Positions 25,487-33,216 of a stretch of 64,000 nt of DNA are shown here, one piece after another. Location: NCBI GenBank assembly GCA_002707985.1, contig PAOI01000022.1, forward strand, positions 23,682 through 87,681, read 5' to 3'. Made by a program: the position numbers and the translations under genes. Origin of the DNA: Sphingomonas sp. (lineage in GTDB: Bacteria; Pseudomonadota; Alphaproteobacteria; Sphingomonadales; Sphingomonadaceae). Position 1 is the first letter of the stretch, and each line of letters starts with the position of its first letter. Below the pieces are notes generated by a model that did not search any database, had not been told where the DNA came from, and saw nothing but the letters and a program-made list of their open reading frames with translations.

Positions 25487-27442
25487 ATGCTCGCACTCTT
25501 TTCCAATCTGCGCATTTCGGCGAAGATCCTTCTCGGTATCTCGCTGCTGGCGTTGCTTTCCGTTTTTGTAGCCGGGCTGGGAGCGGTGTCGCTGAACACC
25601 ACGGCCAAAGAAGCCCTGACGCTGTCAGACCGCGACGCCGAGGCGATCCGCCTGGCGGGTGTCATCACCACGTCGCAAAATCGCGCCGAGCGCCTCTGGC
25701 TTATGTCGGTGATCGAACATGACCGGGCGGACTTCGAAACGATTGTCGGCAATGTCGAGAGCACGTTCGCCAAAATCGATGAATCGGTCACTTCGCTCGA
25801 AAAACTGATGGGCGAGGATCAGCGCGCAAAGTTCGTCGAGCTGCGCAGCGCGCTGGAGGAATATCAGAAGCAGACGGCAAAGATCCCGCCGCTTTGGTAC
25901 CAGGAGCGTCTGGGCGATGCCGAAGACGTGCTGCAGCATGATTCGAAGGAGCCGTTCGAAGCGGCAGACGCCGCCGCCAATGCGATCGCGGACTCGGTGC
26001 ACGAACGCGCCGTAGCCAGCTCGGTGGCGCTGCGCGAAGATGCCAATGCCACGATCTGGACCCTGATTGTCGTATCCGGGATTGGCCTGCTGGTGATCGT
26101 CGGCATGATCTATCTGATGATCCGCAAGCAGATCACCGGACCGCTGGTGGCGATGACCGAACGCATGGGCCGTCTGGCCGAAGGCGACACTTCGATCGAA
26201 ATCCAGGGCAATCAGCGCGGCGACGAAATCGGCGACATGGCACGCGCAGTGGTCGTATTCCGCGACAATGCGCGCGCGCAGGCCGCTGCCGCCGCCGAGA
26301 AGGCACAGGCTGAGGCCGAGCAGAAGCGCGTCGTCGAAACGCTTGGCGAATCGCTGCACGCTCTGTCGCAGGGCGACCTGACCGTTACCATCGTTCCTGA
26401 ATTCCCATCGGCCTATGCTCAGGTACGCGCAAACTTCAACGATGCGACCAACGCACTCCGCGACCTGATCGGCTCGGTAATGGAATCGACCACCATTATC
26501 CGCACCGGCTCCCAGGAAATTGCCGCCGCATCCGAGGATCTGGCGCGCCGTACCGAAGGCAATGCCGCCAGCCTGGAGGAAACCTCCGCTGCCGTCACGC
26601 AAATGGACGATCGCCTGAGGGCGACGGCCGCCGCTGCCCAGCGCACCGTCGAACGCGCCGATGGCGCCATCGCCACCGTCACCGGCGGACGCAATGTCGC
26701 GGACGAAGCGGTTCAGGCGATGGGCCGCGTGTCGGAAAGCGCCAAGGGCATCGACAGCGTGATCGAAGGACTCGACAAGATCGCGTTCCAGACGCGCGTT
26801 CTCGCGATGAACGCTGCCGTCGAAGCCGGCCGTGCGGGCGAAGCCGGCCGCGGTTTCGCGGTGGTCGCTGACCTCGTTTCCGCGCTTGCCATGCGCGCCG
26901 AAGAGGAATCGAAACGCGCCCGCGATCAGCTGACCGTTACCCAGACCGACATCGTCGCGGCGGTGGACATGGTGCAAAAGGTCGATGGCGCGCTCCAGAA
27001 CATCTCGGGCGACGTCAGCGAAGTTCACGCACTGCTCGGCAATATCGCCACCGACAACCAGGCGCAGTCGAGCGCAATCACTCAGGTGAGCGCCGCCATC
27101 GGCACGATGGATCAGACGACTCAGCAGAATGCGGCGATGGTCGAGGAAACTTCGGCGGCCGCCCGCAACCTGTCGAGCGAAGTCGTTGCACTCGCCGAGC
27201 GCGCTGCGAAATTCCGCGTCGGCAACACGCATGTGTCGGCATTGTCGGTTACTGCGGCAACGCGCTCGACCCAGCCGGCTCCGGCAAAGGCCAGCGTCAA
27301 GGCAGTCGAGAGCAAAGCGACCGCTCCGGCCAGAAGCGCTGCCGGTGCGGCAAAGACGTCGGGCGAATATCGCTCGCCGGTCAAGGCACTGCCCGGCCCC
27401 GCGCCGAGCGCCGATGGTGGTGAGGATTGGACGTCCTTCTGA
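25487..27442 (+). CDS. Methyl-accepting chemotaxis protein with variant signalling tip
   Basis: A 651-residue chemoreceptor with membrane helices near 10-32 and 190-212, a four-helix-bundle sensor between them, a HAMP domain (about 213-265), a second HAMP-like segment and a cytoplasmic signalling hairpin. The tip reads FQTRVLAMNAAVEAGRAG, then GRGFAVVADLVSALAMRA. The residues normally forming trimer and CheA/CheW contacts (Phe, both Glu, Arg) are kept, but the usual ALAQRS and E-V-R tail is replaced by L-V-S and ALAMRA. No C-terminal NWETF pentapeptide is present. It probably feeds the che operon at 32390-39076. Confidence 0.93.
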   Translation: MLALFSNLRISAKILLGISLLALLSVFVAGLGAVSLNTTAKEALTLSDRDAEAIRLAGVITTSQNRAERLWLMSVIEHDRADFETIVGNVESTFAKIDESVTSLEKLMGEDQRAKFVELRSALEEYQKQTAKIPPLWYQERLGDAEDVLQHDSKEPFEAADAAANAIADSVHERAVASSVALREDANATIWTLIVVSGIGLLVIVGMIYLMIRKQITGPLVAMTERMGRLAEGDTSIEIQGNQRGDEIGDMARAVVVFRDNARAQAAAAAEKAQAEAEQKRVVETLGESLHALSQGDLTVTIVPEFPSAYAQVRANFNDATNALRDLIGSVMESTTIIRTGSQEIAAASEDLARRTEGNAASLEETSAAVTQMDDRLRATAAAAQRTVERADGAIATVTGGRNVADEAVQAMGRVSESAKGIDSVIEGLDKIAFQTRVLAMNAAVEAGRAGEAGRGFAVVADLVSALAMRAEEESKRARDQLTVTQTDIVAAVDMVQKVDGALQNISGDVSEVHALLGNIATDNQAQSSAITQVSAAIGTMDQTTQQNAAMVEETSAAARNLSSEVVALAERAAKFRVGNTHVSALSVTAATRSTQPAPAKASVKAVESKATAPARSAAGAAKTSGEYRSPVKALPGPAPSADGGEDWTSF

Positions 27443-27464
27443 ACGGATAAACACCGCAACGATC

Positions 27465-27498
27465 GAGGCCCGGAGGCGATTGCTTCCGGGCCTCTTTT
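27465..27498 (+). terminator. Rho-independent terminator after the chemoreceptor gene
   Basis: A 13-base stem (GAGGCCCGGAGGC with GCTTCCGGGCCTC, one G-U pair) with a GATT loop and a following TTTT run, 23 bases after the stop codon. Confidence 0.88.
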
Positions 27499-27629
27499 GA
27501 TTCCGGTGCAGGCGTGCTCTGTGCTGTCCGAAAGGGAGCCCGCCAGCCCTGGCGCGCTTGTGCAATGCCAATGCGTCAATTGCGCGTCACGCGTCCGGCA
27601 CGACGGAGATCGCGCCCTGTCGCGGACAA

Positions 27630-27664
27630 AAAAAGGGAGCGTACCGGCATCGGTACGCTCCCTT
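27630..27664 (-). terminator. Rho-independent terminator of flaF
   Basis: A perfect 11-base inverted repeat (GGGAGCGTACC with GGTACGCTCCC) flanked on the left by an A-run that becomes a T-run on the minus strand, just beyond the flaF stop. It backs onto the chemoreceptor terminator. Confidence 0.88.
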
Positions 27665-27687
27665 CGATTTCGCAGGATGCTGGCCGG

Positions 27688-28050
27688 TCAGGCAGCGAGC
27701 GATTGGGTTCCCCGCAGGCCATCGAGAATCGTGCGGTTGATTTCGATGAGATCATCGATGCTTTCGCGGCCGGCCATCACTTCGCTGGTGAAGCGATCGA
27801 CCCACAAGGAAAGCGATACGATCTGCGCACGGAGTGCATCGGGCAAGCCATTGCCCTGCGCACCGCAATCGGTGGCAAAGGCCGACCACATCTCGCGATT
27901 GCGATGCAGCGGCGTCATGAGCGCCGCGCCGGTCAGTCCGGCGTCGCGCGCAATCATCATGTCGCCGATGATTTCGCCGATCAGGCGCTGTTCGGCCGCG
28001 CGGGGAGTTTCGGCCCGGCTTCGGGCCGCCTGGTAAGCATTGACGGACAT
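27688..28050 (-). CDS. flaF: Flagellar biosynthesis regulator FlaF
   Basis: A 120-residue FlaF homologue. In alphaproteobacteria FlaF is needed for flagellin translation or secretion. The family pattern is visible: MSVNAYQAARSRAETPR at the start, NREMWSAFATDCGAQGNGLP in the middle and LRAQIVSLSLWVDRF near the end. The ATG at 28050 has AAGGAGT at good spacing; an in-frame start at 28077 is less likely. The usual partner flbT and the flagellin genes are not in the window. It is divergent from the HAD/methyltransferase unit. Confidence 0.9.
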   Translation of the reverse strand: MSVNAYQAARSRAETPRAAEQRLIGEIIGDMMIARDAGLTGAALMTPLHRNREMWSAFATDCGAQGNGLPDALRAQIVSLSLWVDRFTSEVMAGRESIDDLIEINRTILDGLRGTQSLAA

Positions 28051-28075
28051 CGAATACTCCTTCGGTGACCTCACC

Positions 28076-28084
28076 ATTTTAGAC
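28076..28084 (-). promoter_or_regulatory. Weak GTCTAAAAT box upstream of flaF
   Basis: On the minus strand GTCTAAAAT lies 26 bases before ATG 28050. It resembles the shared TCCTATAAT box at most positions but is the poorest match in the set. Confidence 0.35.
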
Positions 28085-28108
28085 GGTTCCGACGGTCATG
28101 CTGAACTC

Positions 28109-28118
28109 ATCCTATAAG
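28109..28118 (+). promoter_or_regulatory. ATCCTATAAG promoter box of the HAD/methyltransferase unit
   Basis: Identical to the flgI box. It lies 42 bases before ATG 28160, in the divergent region shared with flaF. Confidence 0.6.
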
Positions 28119-28159
28119 AAATAGGCGTGCATCAGGGCGCGCGCTTTCCGTGAGGAACC

Positions 28160-30592
28160 ATGTCCGAATTTATCCTGCCGCATGCGATGCCGCACGCGCT
28201 CGACGGGCGCGACGACATCAAGCTGCTTTCGCTCGATTGTTTCGACACGCTGTTGTGGCGCGATACACACGCGCCGACCGACCTGTTCGAAGCCTTTACC
28301 GACACATCGAAGCTCCAGCGCTGCTGGGCTGAACATCGCGCACGCGACGCTTCGAAAATCCGGCGCGGGCGCAAGGAAGTGGCGATCGCCGAAATCTATG
28401 CCGAACTGCTGCCGAATGCAGGCAAGCGCGACCGCGATGCCGCCGTGCAGCAGGAACTGGACGCCGAAGCGCGGCACTGCTTCGCCTTCGCGCCGACCGT
28501 GCGTCTGATGCAGGAAGCGAAGCGGCGCGGCATTCCCACCATCATCGTCAGCGACACCTATCTCGACGCCGACCAGCTTCGCGGCCTGATCGCGGCAGCG
28601 GCAGGCGAGGATGTCGCCGCGCTGATCGACCGGATCTTCTGCTCCTCTGTTCTCGGACTCTCCAAGTCCGAAGGGCTGTTCCGCGAAGTGCTGAAGCGCA
28701 TCGATGTGAAGCCTTCGGAAATCCTGCATATCGGCGACAATGCCAAAGCGGACGTGGAGGGCGTCAAACCCTTTGGCGTGCAGACGCTGCACCTCAAACA
28801 ATTCAGCGACTCCAATGCCCAGCGCCTTCGCCTGGAAGCCGCCGCCGGCGCGATGATCCATGCGGAAGTCGCCGGAACCGCCGGGACGCCGCAGCCGCAC
28901 CGCGCGGCGCTGGCCGCAGTAGAGCCGCAGATCGCGGACAATGCCGAACGCTTCGGCTTCGCGTCGTTGGGACCGGTATTTTACAGCTTCGCGCGCTGGC
29001 TGACCGACGAGGCCGCAGCGATCGAAGCCGAACGCGGCGGGCGCGTCCACTACCTCTTCATGATGCGCGACGGGCATTTGCCCATGCGCATGCACGCGGC
29101 AGCGGGCAACCCTGCCCCCGCCCATGCGATCGAAATCAGCCGCTACACCGCCACGGCAGCCAACCTGCGCACGCCGGAAAGCATCGCCCGCTTTCTGGAG
29201 GCCGAAGGCAGCACCGACATGCCGACGATCGCCAAGCAGCTGCTGCTGACCCCGACCGAAATCGCGACGCTGGCGCGCGAAACATCCGACATGACATCGG
29301 GTGCGGCATTCCTGAAGGCGGTGCGCGGCCCGCGCTGGACCCGCGTCATCACGCGAAAGAGCCGTTCCTTCGCCAAACGGCTGGTCGAGCATGTTCGCGC
29401 CAGCGTGCAGCCCGAAAAGGGCGACACGCTGATGCTGGTCGACCTGGGTTATAACGGCAGCGCGCAGAACGAAGTCGATGCGCTGTTGCAGGAATCGCTG
29501 GGCGTGCATGTCGCGGGCCGCTACCTGCTGCTGCGCGAACAATGCCGCACCGGGCTCGACAAGCGCGGCTTCATCGATGCCGTCGATTATGACGGCAACA
29601 CACTGGAAGCGATGTGCGGCAATGTCGCCGTGATCGAACAGCTGTGCACTGCCGCCCAGGGCTCGGTCGTCGATTATGCCGAAGACGGCACGCCCGTTCG
29701 TCGGGGATCGAGCATCAAGGCCCGCCAGAGCGAAGTGCGCGAACGGGTTCAGTCCGGTTGCCTGCGCTTTGCCGGGGAACAGGATCGCGAAATACTGCGC
29801 ACCAGCCCGGGGCCGACCACGACGATGTGGCGTCAGGCGGCTGCGTCCGGCCTTATGCGGCTGATGTTCCTGCCGCTGGCGCCCGAGCTCGAAGTGCTCG
29901 GCGAGTTCGAGCATGACGTCAATCTGGGCACCGACCAGACGGTGTCGCTGTTCGACCGCGCGATCGCGTCGCATGGCCTGCGTCAGCGGGGGCTCTTCTA
30001 CATGAAGGGCGCGTCGCGCATGTATCTGCCCGCCGAGCTGCAGGGCGAAGGGCTTTCGCTCAAATTGTCACTGCTGGCGCATCGCCGGTTCGGATTGCAG
30101 CTCAAGAACGCCGATTTCGCCGACCGCAGCATCGCCCTGCCCGTCATTGTTTCCGACGGCACGCAATCGACAACCGGCAAGGTGACCGCCACTGCGACAC
30201 ATGACGGCTATTATGTCGCACCGATCCCGGTGGGCGATTGCCGTTTCACTGTTGGCGTCCAGTTCGGCGCATTGTTCGAATATGTTCAGATCGACAGTGC
30301 GATCTTCATGCCGGTCGAGCGGTTCATGAGCGACAAGCAACGTCCCGGATTCGACGAAGCGGAAGCGCTGCCCGGCCTGCACGGCATGGAACAGGTCGCG
30401 CCGCACCTGTTCCGCTGCGACGACGGTTTTTCGTTCATGACGGTTCCGCCGCCGCCGCGGAAGGACGGGCGCCCGATGATGCTCGCGCTCGTCTTCCGCC
30501 CGATCGCGGAACGTGGCGGTCAACAGGCGAGCGCAACCCCGCCCGCCACGCAGGCAAGTTCCAGAGACCAGCTTAGCGGAGTAGCCGCATGA
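28160..30592 (+). CDS. Large HAD-superfamily protein (COG5610-like), candidate flagellin or glycan modification enzyme
   Basis: An 810-residue protein. Residues about 20-240 are a HAD-like domain: motif I LSLDCFDTLLWRD (nucleophile Asp26, with Phe rather than Asp at +2), motif II TIIVSDTYL, a Lys in GLSKSEGLF and motif IV ILHIGDNAKAD. The middle region (VHYLFMMRDGHLPMRMH, ISRYTATAAN) is the one found in long HAD proteins of surface-polysaccharide clusters. The last 200 residues look beta-rich and I do not recognise them. Its ATG has GAGGAA. It overlaps the methyltransferase gene by ATGA, starts beside flaF and carries a flagellar-type promoter box. A role in flagellin or surface-glycan modification is inference. 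Confidence 0.75.
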   Translation: MSEFILPHAMPHALDGRDDIKLLSLDCFDTLLWRDTHAPTDLFEAFTDTSKLQRCWAEHRARDASKIRRGRKEVAIAEIYAELLPNAGKRDRDAAVQQELDAEARHCFAFAPTVRLMQEAKRRGIPTIIVSDTYLDADQLRGLIAAAAGEDVAALIDRIFCSSVLGLSKSEGLFREVLKRIDVKPSEILHIGDNAKADVEGVKPFGVQTLHLKQFSDSNAQRLRLEAAAGAMIHAEVAGTAGTPQPHRAALAAVEPQIADNAERFGFASLGPVFYSFARWLTDEAAAIEAERGGRVHYLFMMRDGHLPMRMHAAAGNPAPAHAIEISRYTATAANLRTPESIARFLEAEGSTDMPTIAKQLLLTPTEIATLARETSDMTSGAAFLKAVRGPRWTRVITRKSRSFAKRLVEHVRASVQPEKGDTLMLVDLGYNGSAQNEVDALLQESLGVHVAGRYLLLREQCRTGLDKRGFIDAVDYDGNTLEAMCGNVAVIEQLCTAAQGSVVDYAEDGTPVRRGSSIKARQSEVRERVQSGCLRFAGEQDREILRTSPGPTTTMWRQAAASGLMRLMFLPLAPELEVLGEFEHDVNLGTDQTVSLFDRAIASHGLRQRGLFYMKGASRMYLPAELQGEGLSLKLSLLAHRRFGLQLKNADFADRSIALPVIVSDGTQSTTGKVTATATHDGYYVAPIPVGDCRFTVGVQFGALFEYVQIDSAIFMPVERFMSDKQRPGFDEAEALPGLHGMEQVAPHLFRCDDGFSFMTVPPPPRKDGRPMMLALVFRPIAERGGQQASATPPATQASSRDQLSGVAA

Positions 30593-31428
30593 CCAATCTT
30601 CTGATCCATTCGATGTCGGAATTCAGCGATCTGATCCTCGGTTGCCTGAACGCCGCCGAAGCACGTCATATCGCAGAAATCGGCGCCGAATTCGGCGGCA
30701 TGTCGCAACTGCTCGCCAATCATGCTGCGCAGCATGAAGGGTCGCTGACCAGCATCGATCCCGCGCCCAAGCCCGGCTTTGCCGAATGGGCCGCATCGTC
30801 GGATTGCGTCACGCACATCGCCGACACCAGCCACCGCGCCATGCCGGGGCTGAGCGATATCGACGCATGGGTGATCGACGGCGATCACAATTATTACACA
30901 GTGCTGGGCGAACTGCGCATTGCCGACGAACTGGCGCGTCGCGATGGCAAGCCACTGCTTGCCTTTCTGCACGATGTCAGCTGGCCGTGCGCGCGGCGCG
31001 ACATGTATTACGCGCCCGATACGCTTCCGCCCGAATGGGTGCATCCGCACAGCTGGGACGGAGGCGTGACGCTGGACGATCCGGGCATCCGCCCCGGACG
31101 GGGGTTTCGCGGCGCGGGGCAGTTCGCCTTTGCCAATCGCGCCGGCGGGCCGCGCAACGGCGTGCTGACGGCAGTCGAGGATTTTCTCGAGGAAGCGCGC
31201 TCGGCTGGACAGTCGCTCGCCTGGGCGCATGTCCCGGCGGTGCTGGGTCTCGGCATCCTGTTCGACGCGACGGCCCCCTGGGCGGCCGACATCGCCGCGC
31301 TGGTCCATCCCTGGCACGACAACAACCTGATCGCGACGCTCGAGCTCAACCGGCTGCGCAACTATCTCGCGGTCATCGATTGCCAGGATCGTGAGGCTTC
31401 GCGGATCGGTGGCAGGGTTGCAGCCTGA
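30589..31428 (+). CDS. Class I SAM-dependent methyltransferase
   Basis: A 279-residue protein with a SAM-binding Rossmann start (HIAEIGAEFGGMSQLLANHA), an acidic residue after the second strand (LTSIDPAP) and WVIDGDHNYYTVLGEL, the DGDH element common in Methyltransf_24-type enzymes. It is translationally coupled to the HAD protein and probably acts on the same substrate. The acceptor is unknown; a flagellin glycan or a side-chain hydroxyl or amine is a guess from context. Confidence 0.75.
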   Translation: MTNLLIHSMSEFSDLILGCLNAAEARHIAEIGAEFGGMSQLLANHAAQHEGSLTSIDPAPKPGFAEWAASSDCVTHIADTSHRAMPGLSDIDAWVIDGDHNYYTVLGELRIADELARRDGKPLLAFLHDVSWPCARRDMYYAPDTLPPEWVHPHSWDGGVTLDDPGIRPGRGFRGAGQFAFANRAGGPRNGVLTAVEDFLEEARSAGQSLAWAHVPAVLGLGILFDATAPWAADIAALVHPWHDNNLIATLELNRLRNYLAVIDCQDREASRIGGRVAA

Positions 31429-31434
31429 ACATTT

Positions 31435-31469
31435 CGGGACGCGGAACATGCTTTTGTTTTCGCGTCCCG
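31435..31469. repeat. Inverted repeat between the methyltransferase gene and motA
   Basis: CGGGACGCG (31435-31443) is perfectly inverted as CGCGTCCCG (31461-31469) around a 17-base T-rich loop. No T-run follows, so it is a poor intrinsic terminator. The right arm ends 18 bases before the motA promoter box, so it could be an operator. Confidence 0.5.
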
Positions 31470-31486
31470 CCCCGCCCCCTCAATTC

Positions 31487-31496
31487 TTCCTATAAT
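31487..31496 (+). promoter_or_regulatory. TTCCTATAAT promoter box of motA
   Basis: A full match to the shared box, 34 bases before ATG 31531. The -35 position is C-rich and lacks TTGACA. Confidence 0.62.
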
Positions 31497-31530
31497 TCTA
31501 TCGTATCCAGGGAAACGAAGCACCTAAGTC

Positions 31531-32415
31531 ATGTTAAACGCGGTCGGTTTCATAATCATTCTGGGCTGTGTCTTCGGCAGCTTCATGATGGCTGGCGGGA
31601 AGATGGACATCATCACCCACGCCCTGCCGCATGAGCTGATGGCAATCGGCGGTGCCGCGATCGGCGCCTTCATCGTCGGCAATTCGATGGCCACGGTGAA
31701 GAAGGCGGTTGCCGGCCTGCTCCGCGCGTTCAAGGGCTCGCGCTGGAAGAAGACCGACTATGCCGATCTGCTGACGCTGTTGTTCCAGCTGCTTTCGACC
31801 TTCAAGAAGGGCGGCGCCACCGCGATCGAGCCGCATCTGGACAACCCGCACGAAAGCAATCTGTTCAGCGCCTTTCCCCGGATCGTGAAGGATCACCATC
31901 TGGTCGAGTTCATCGCCGACTATCTGCGGATGATGACGGTGAATTTCGAAGACCCGCATCAGATCGAAGCGGCAATGGAAGCCGATATCGAAAAGCACCA
32001 TCATGAAGAGCTGGGGCCGCAGCACGCACTGCAGCTCATGGCCGACGGCCTGCCGGCGATCGGTATCGTCGCGGCGGTGCTGGGCGTCATCAAGACGATG
32101 GGCTCGATCGACCAGCCGACCGAAATCCTGGGTGCGATGATCGGCGGCGCGCTGGTCGGCACCTTCCTGGGCGTGTTGCTCAGCTACTGCGTGGTCGGCC
32201 CGCTCGCCGCCAAGCTCAACGAAACCATCGAGGAGGACAGCAAGCCCTTCTCGATCGTGAAGACCGCGATCGTCGCCTATGCACAGGATGTGCCGGTGCA
32301 GGTCGCGATCGAAATCGCCCGACGCATGACGCCCAGCGCCTATGCGCCGACTTTCCAGCAACTTGAAACTGCACTCGACGAGGCGAAAAATGGACTCTCC
32401 CCAGCAGCCGCCTGA
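31531..32415 (+). CDS. motA: Flagellar motor stator protein MotA
   Basis: A 294-residue MotA with four membrane helices (about 1-20, 34-52, 170-190 and 200-222) and a large cytosolic loop between helices 2 and 3. The third helix contains LPAIGIVAAVLGVIKTM with the conserved proline. MotA forms the proton channel with MotB. The partner gene is not adjacent but 6.7 kb downstream, with the whole che operon between. Its 3' end overlaps the CheX-like gene by 26 bases. Confidence 0.95.
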   Translation: MLNAVGFIIILGCVFGSFMMAGGKMDIITHALPHELMAIGGAAIGAFIVGNSMATVKKAVAGLLRAFKGSRWKKTDYADLLTLLFQLLSTFKKGGATAIEPHLDNPHESNLFSAFPRIVKDHHLVEFIADYLRMMTVNFEDPHQIEAAMEADIEKHHHEELGPQHALQLMADGLPAIGIVAAVLGVIKTMGSIDQPTEILGAMIGGALVGTFLGVLLSYCVVGPLAAKLNETIEEDSKPFSIVKTAIVAYAQDVPVQVAIEIARRMTPSAYAPTFQQLETALDEAKNGLSPAAA

Positions 32416-32854
32416 GTTCGTCCCCCAGTTGGTCGATCTCGAGGACATCCTGCCTGTCGATGGCGATCCTGTCGCTGCCGAAGGCGTGGAAACAACAGCC
32501 GAAACCGAAGCGGCCGAAGCCGTCGCCGAAGGCTCCGACGCCATCGAAACCGCGCCCATACCGGCGGAAGACCGCGCGATACGGTTGCCGGCGCACAGCA
32601 CGACCGTCACTGCCGAGGACCTGAAGGTCCGCATGGTGCTCGCCGCCGATCTCGACGGCGAAGTGTCGGTCGATGCCGGCGGCGTCGAAAGCGTCGGCCA
32701 GGCCGTGCTTCAGTTGCTGGTCGCCGCTCGCCAGGAGGCAGAGCGGTCGTCCTACGCATTTTCCATCAACCACCCCAGCCCCGCATTCGTCGACCGCGTC
32801 ACGCGCTGCCGTCTGGCCGACGCCATCGGTATTCAGTCCGGAGAAAGTCTGTGA
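32390..32854 (+). CDS. CheX-like STAS-domain protein of the che operon
   Basis: A 154-residue protein. The first 65 residues are an acidic low-complexity tail rich in Glu, Ala and Pro. The rest (from about residue 68, VRMVLAADLDGEVSVDAGGV) looks like a STAS domain such as the small protein at the start of the Caulobacter che operon (cheX). It begins inside the end of motA and its stop overlaps the cheY start as GTGA. Unlike E. coli no cheZ is present, but a phosphatase role cannot be read from the sequence. Confidence 0.7.
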   Translation: MDSPQQPPEFVPQLVDLEDILPVDGDPVAAEGVETTAETEAAEAVAEGSDAIETAPIPAEDRAIRLPAHSTTVTAEDLKVRMVLAADLDGEVSVDAGGVESVGQAVLQLLVAARQEAERSSYAFSINHPSPAFVDRVTRCRLADAIGIQSGESL

Positions 32855-33216
32855 GCAAGTTGATCCTTACTGTCGATGACTCGGCGAGCATGCGCATGCT
32901 GCTCAAGGCGTCGCTGACCGCGCAGGGGTATCGCATCGAAAGCGCAAATGACGGCGAACACGGCCTTGAGCGCATGCACGAAGTGAAACCCGACCTGCTG
33001 ATTACCGACATCAACATGCCGAAGATGGATGGTTTCCAGCTGATCGAAGCGGTCCGTGCCGAGGGCGGTTTCAAGGGCACGCCGATCCTGGTGCTCTCGA
33101 CCGAATTTTCGGACGAGAAAAAGGCCCGCGCGCGCAATGCCGGCGCCACCGGCTGGATCACCAAGCCTTTCGAGGCCGAGAAACTGGGGGCGGCGATCCG
33201 CCGCGTGTGCCCGTGA
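32851..33216 (+). CDS. cheY: Chemotaxis response regulator CheY (first copy)
   Basis: A 121-residue single-domain receiver: acidic pair Asp9-Asp10, phospho-acceptor Asp53 in LLITDINMPKMDG, Thr/Ser in LVLSTEF and Lys in ITKPFEAEKL. It starts at GTG 32851, overlapping the CheX-like stop, and its stop overlaps cheA. It is phosphorylated by CheA and acts on the flagellar switch or serves as a phosphate sink. Confidence 0.93.
   Translation: MSKLILTVDDSASMRMLLKASLTAQGYRIESANDGEHGLERMHEVKPDLLITDINMPKMDGFQLIEAVRAEGGFKGTPILVLSTEFSDEKKARARNAGATGWITKPFEAEKLGAAIRRVCP

Noticed and set aside
27558..27740. Small plus-strand ORFs in the gap between the chemoreceptor gene and flaF
   Set aside because: They run through two strong back-to-back terminators and into flaF antisense sequence, without ribosome sites.
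28112..29974. A 620-codon open frame antisense to the HAD gene
   Set aside because: High third-position GC leaves long stop-free frames on the opposite strand. The translation is rich in His, Arg, Gln and Asp without a fold, and the sense strand has clear motifs and a ribosome site. Similar antisense frames over the chemoreceptor, cheA and flhA genes were rejected for the same reason.
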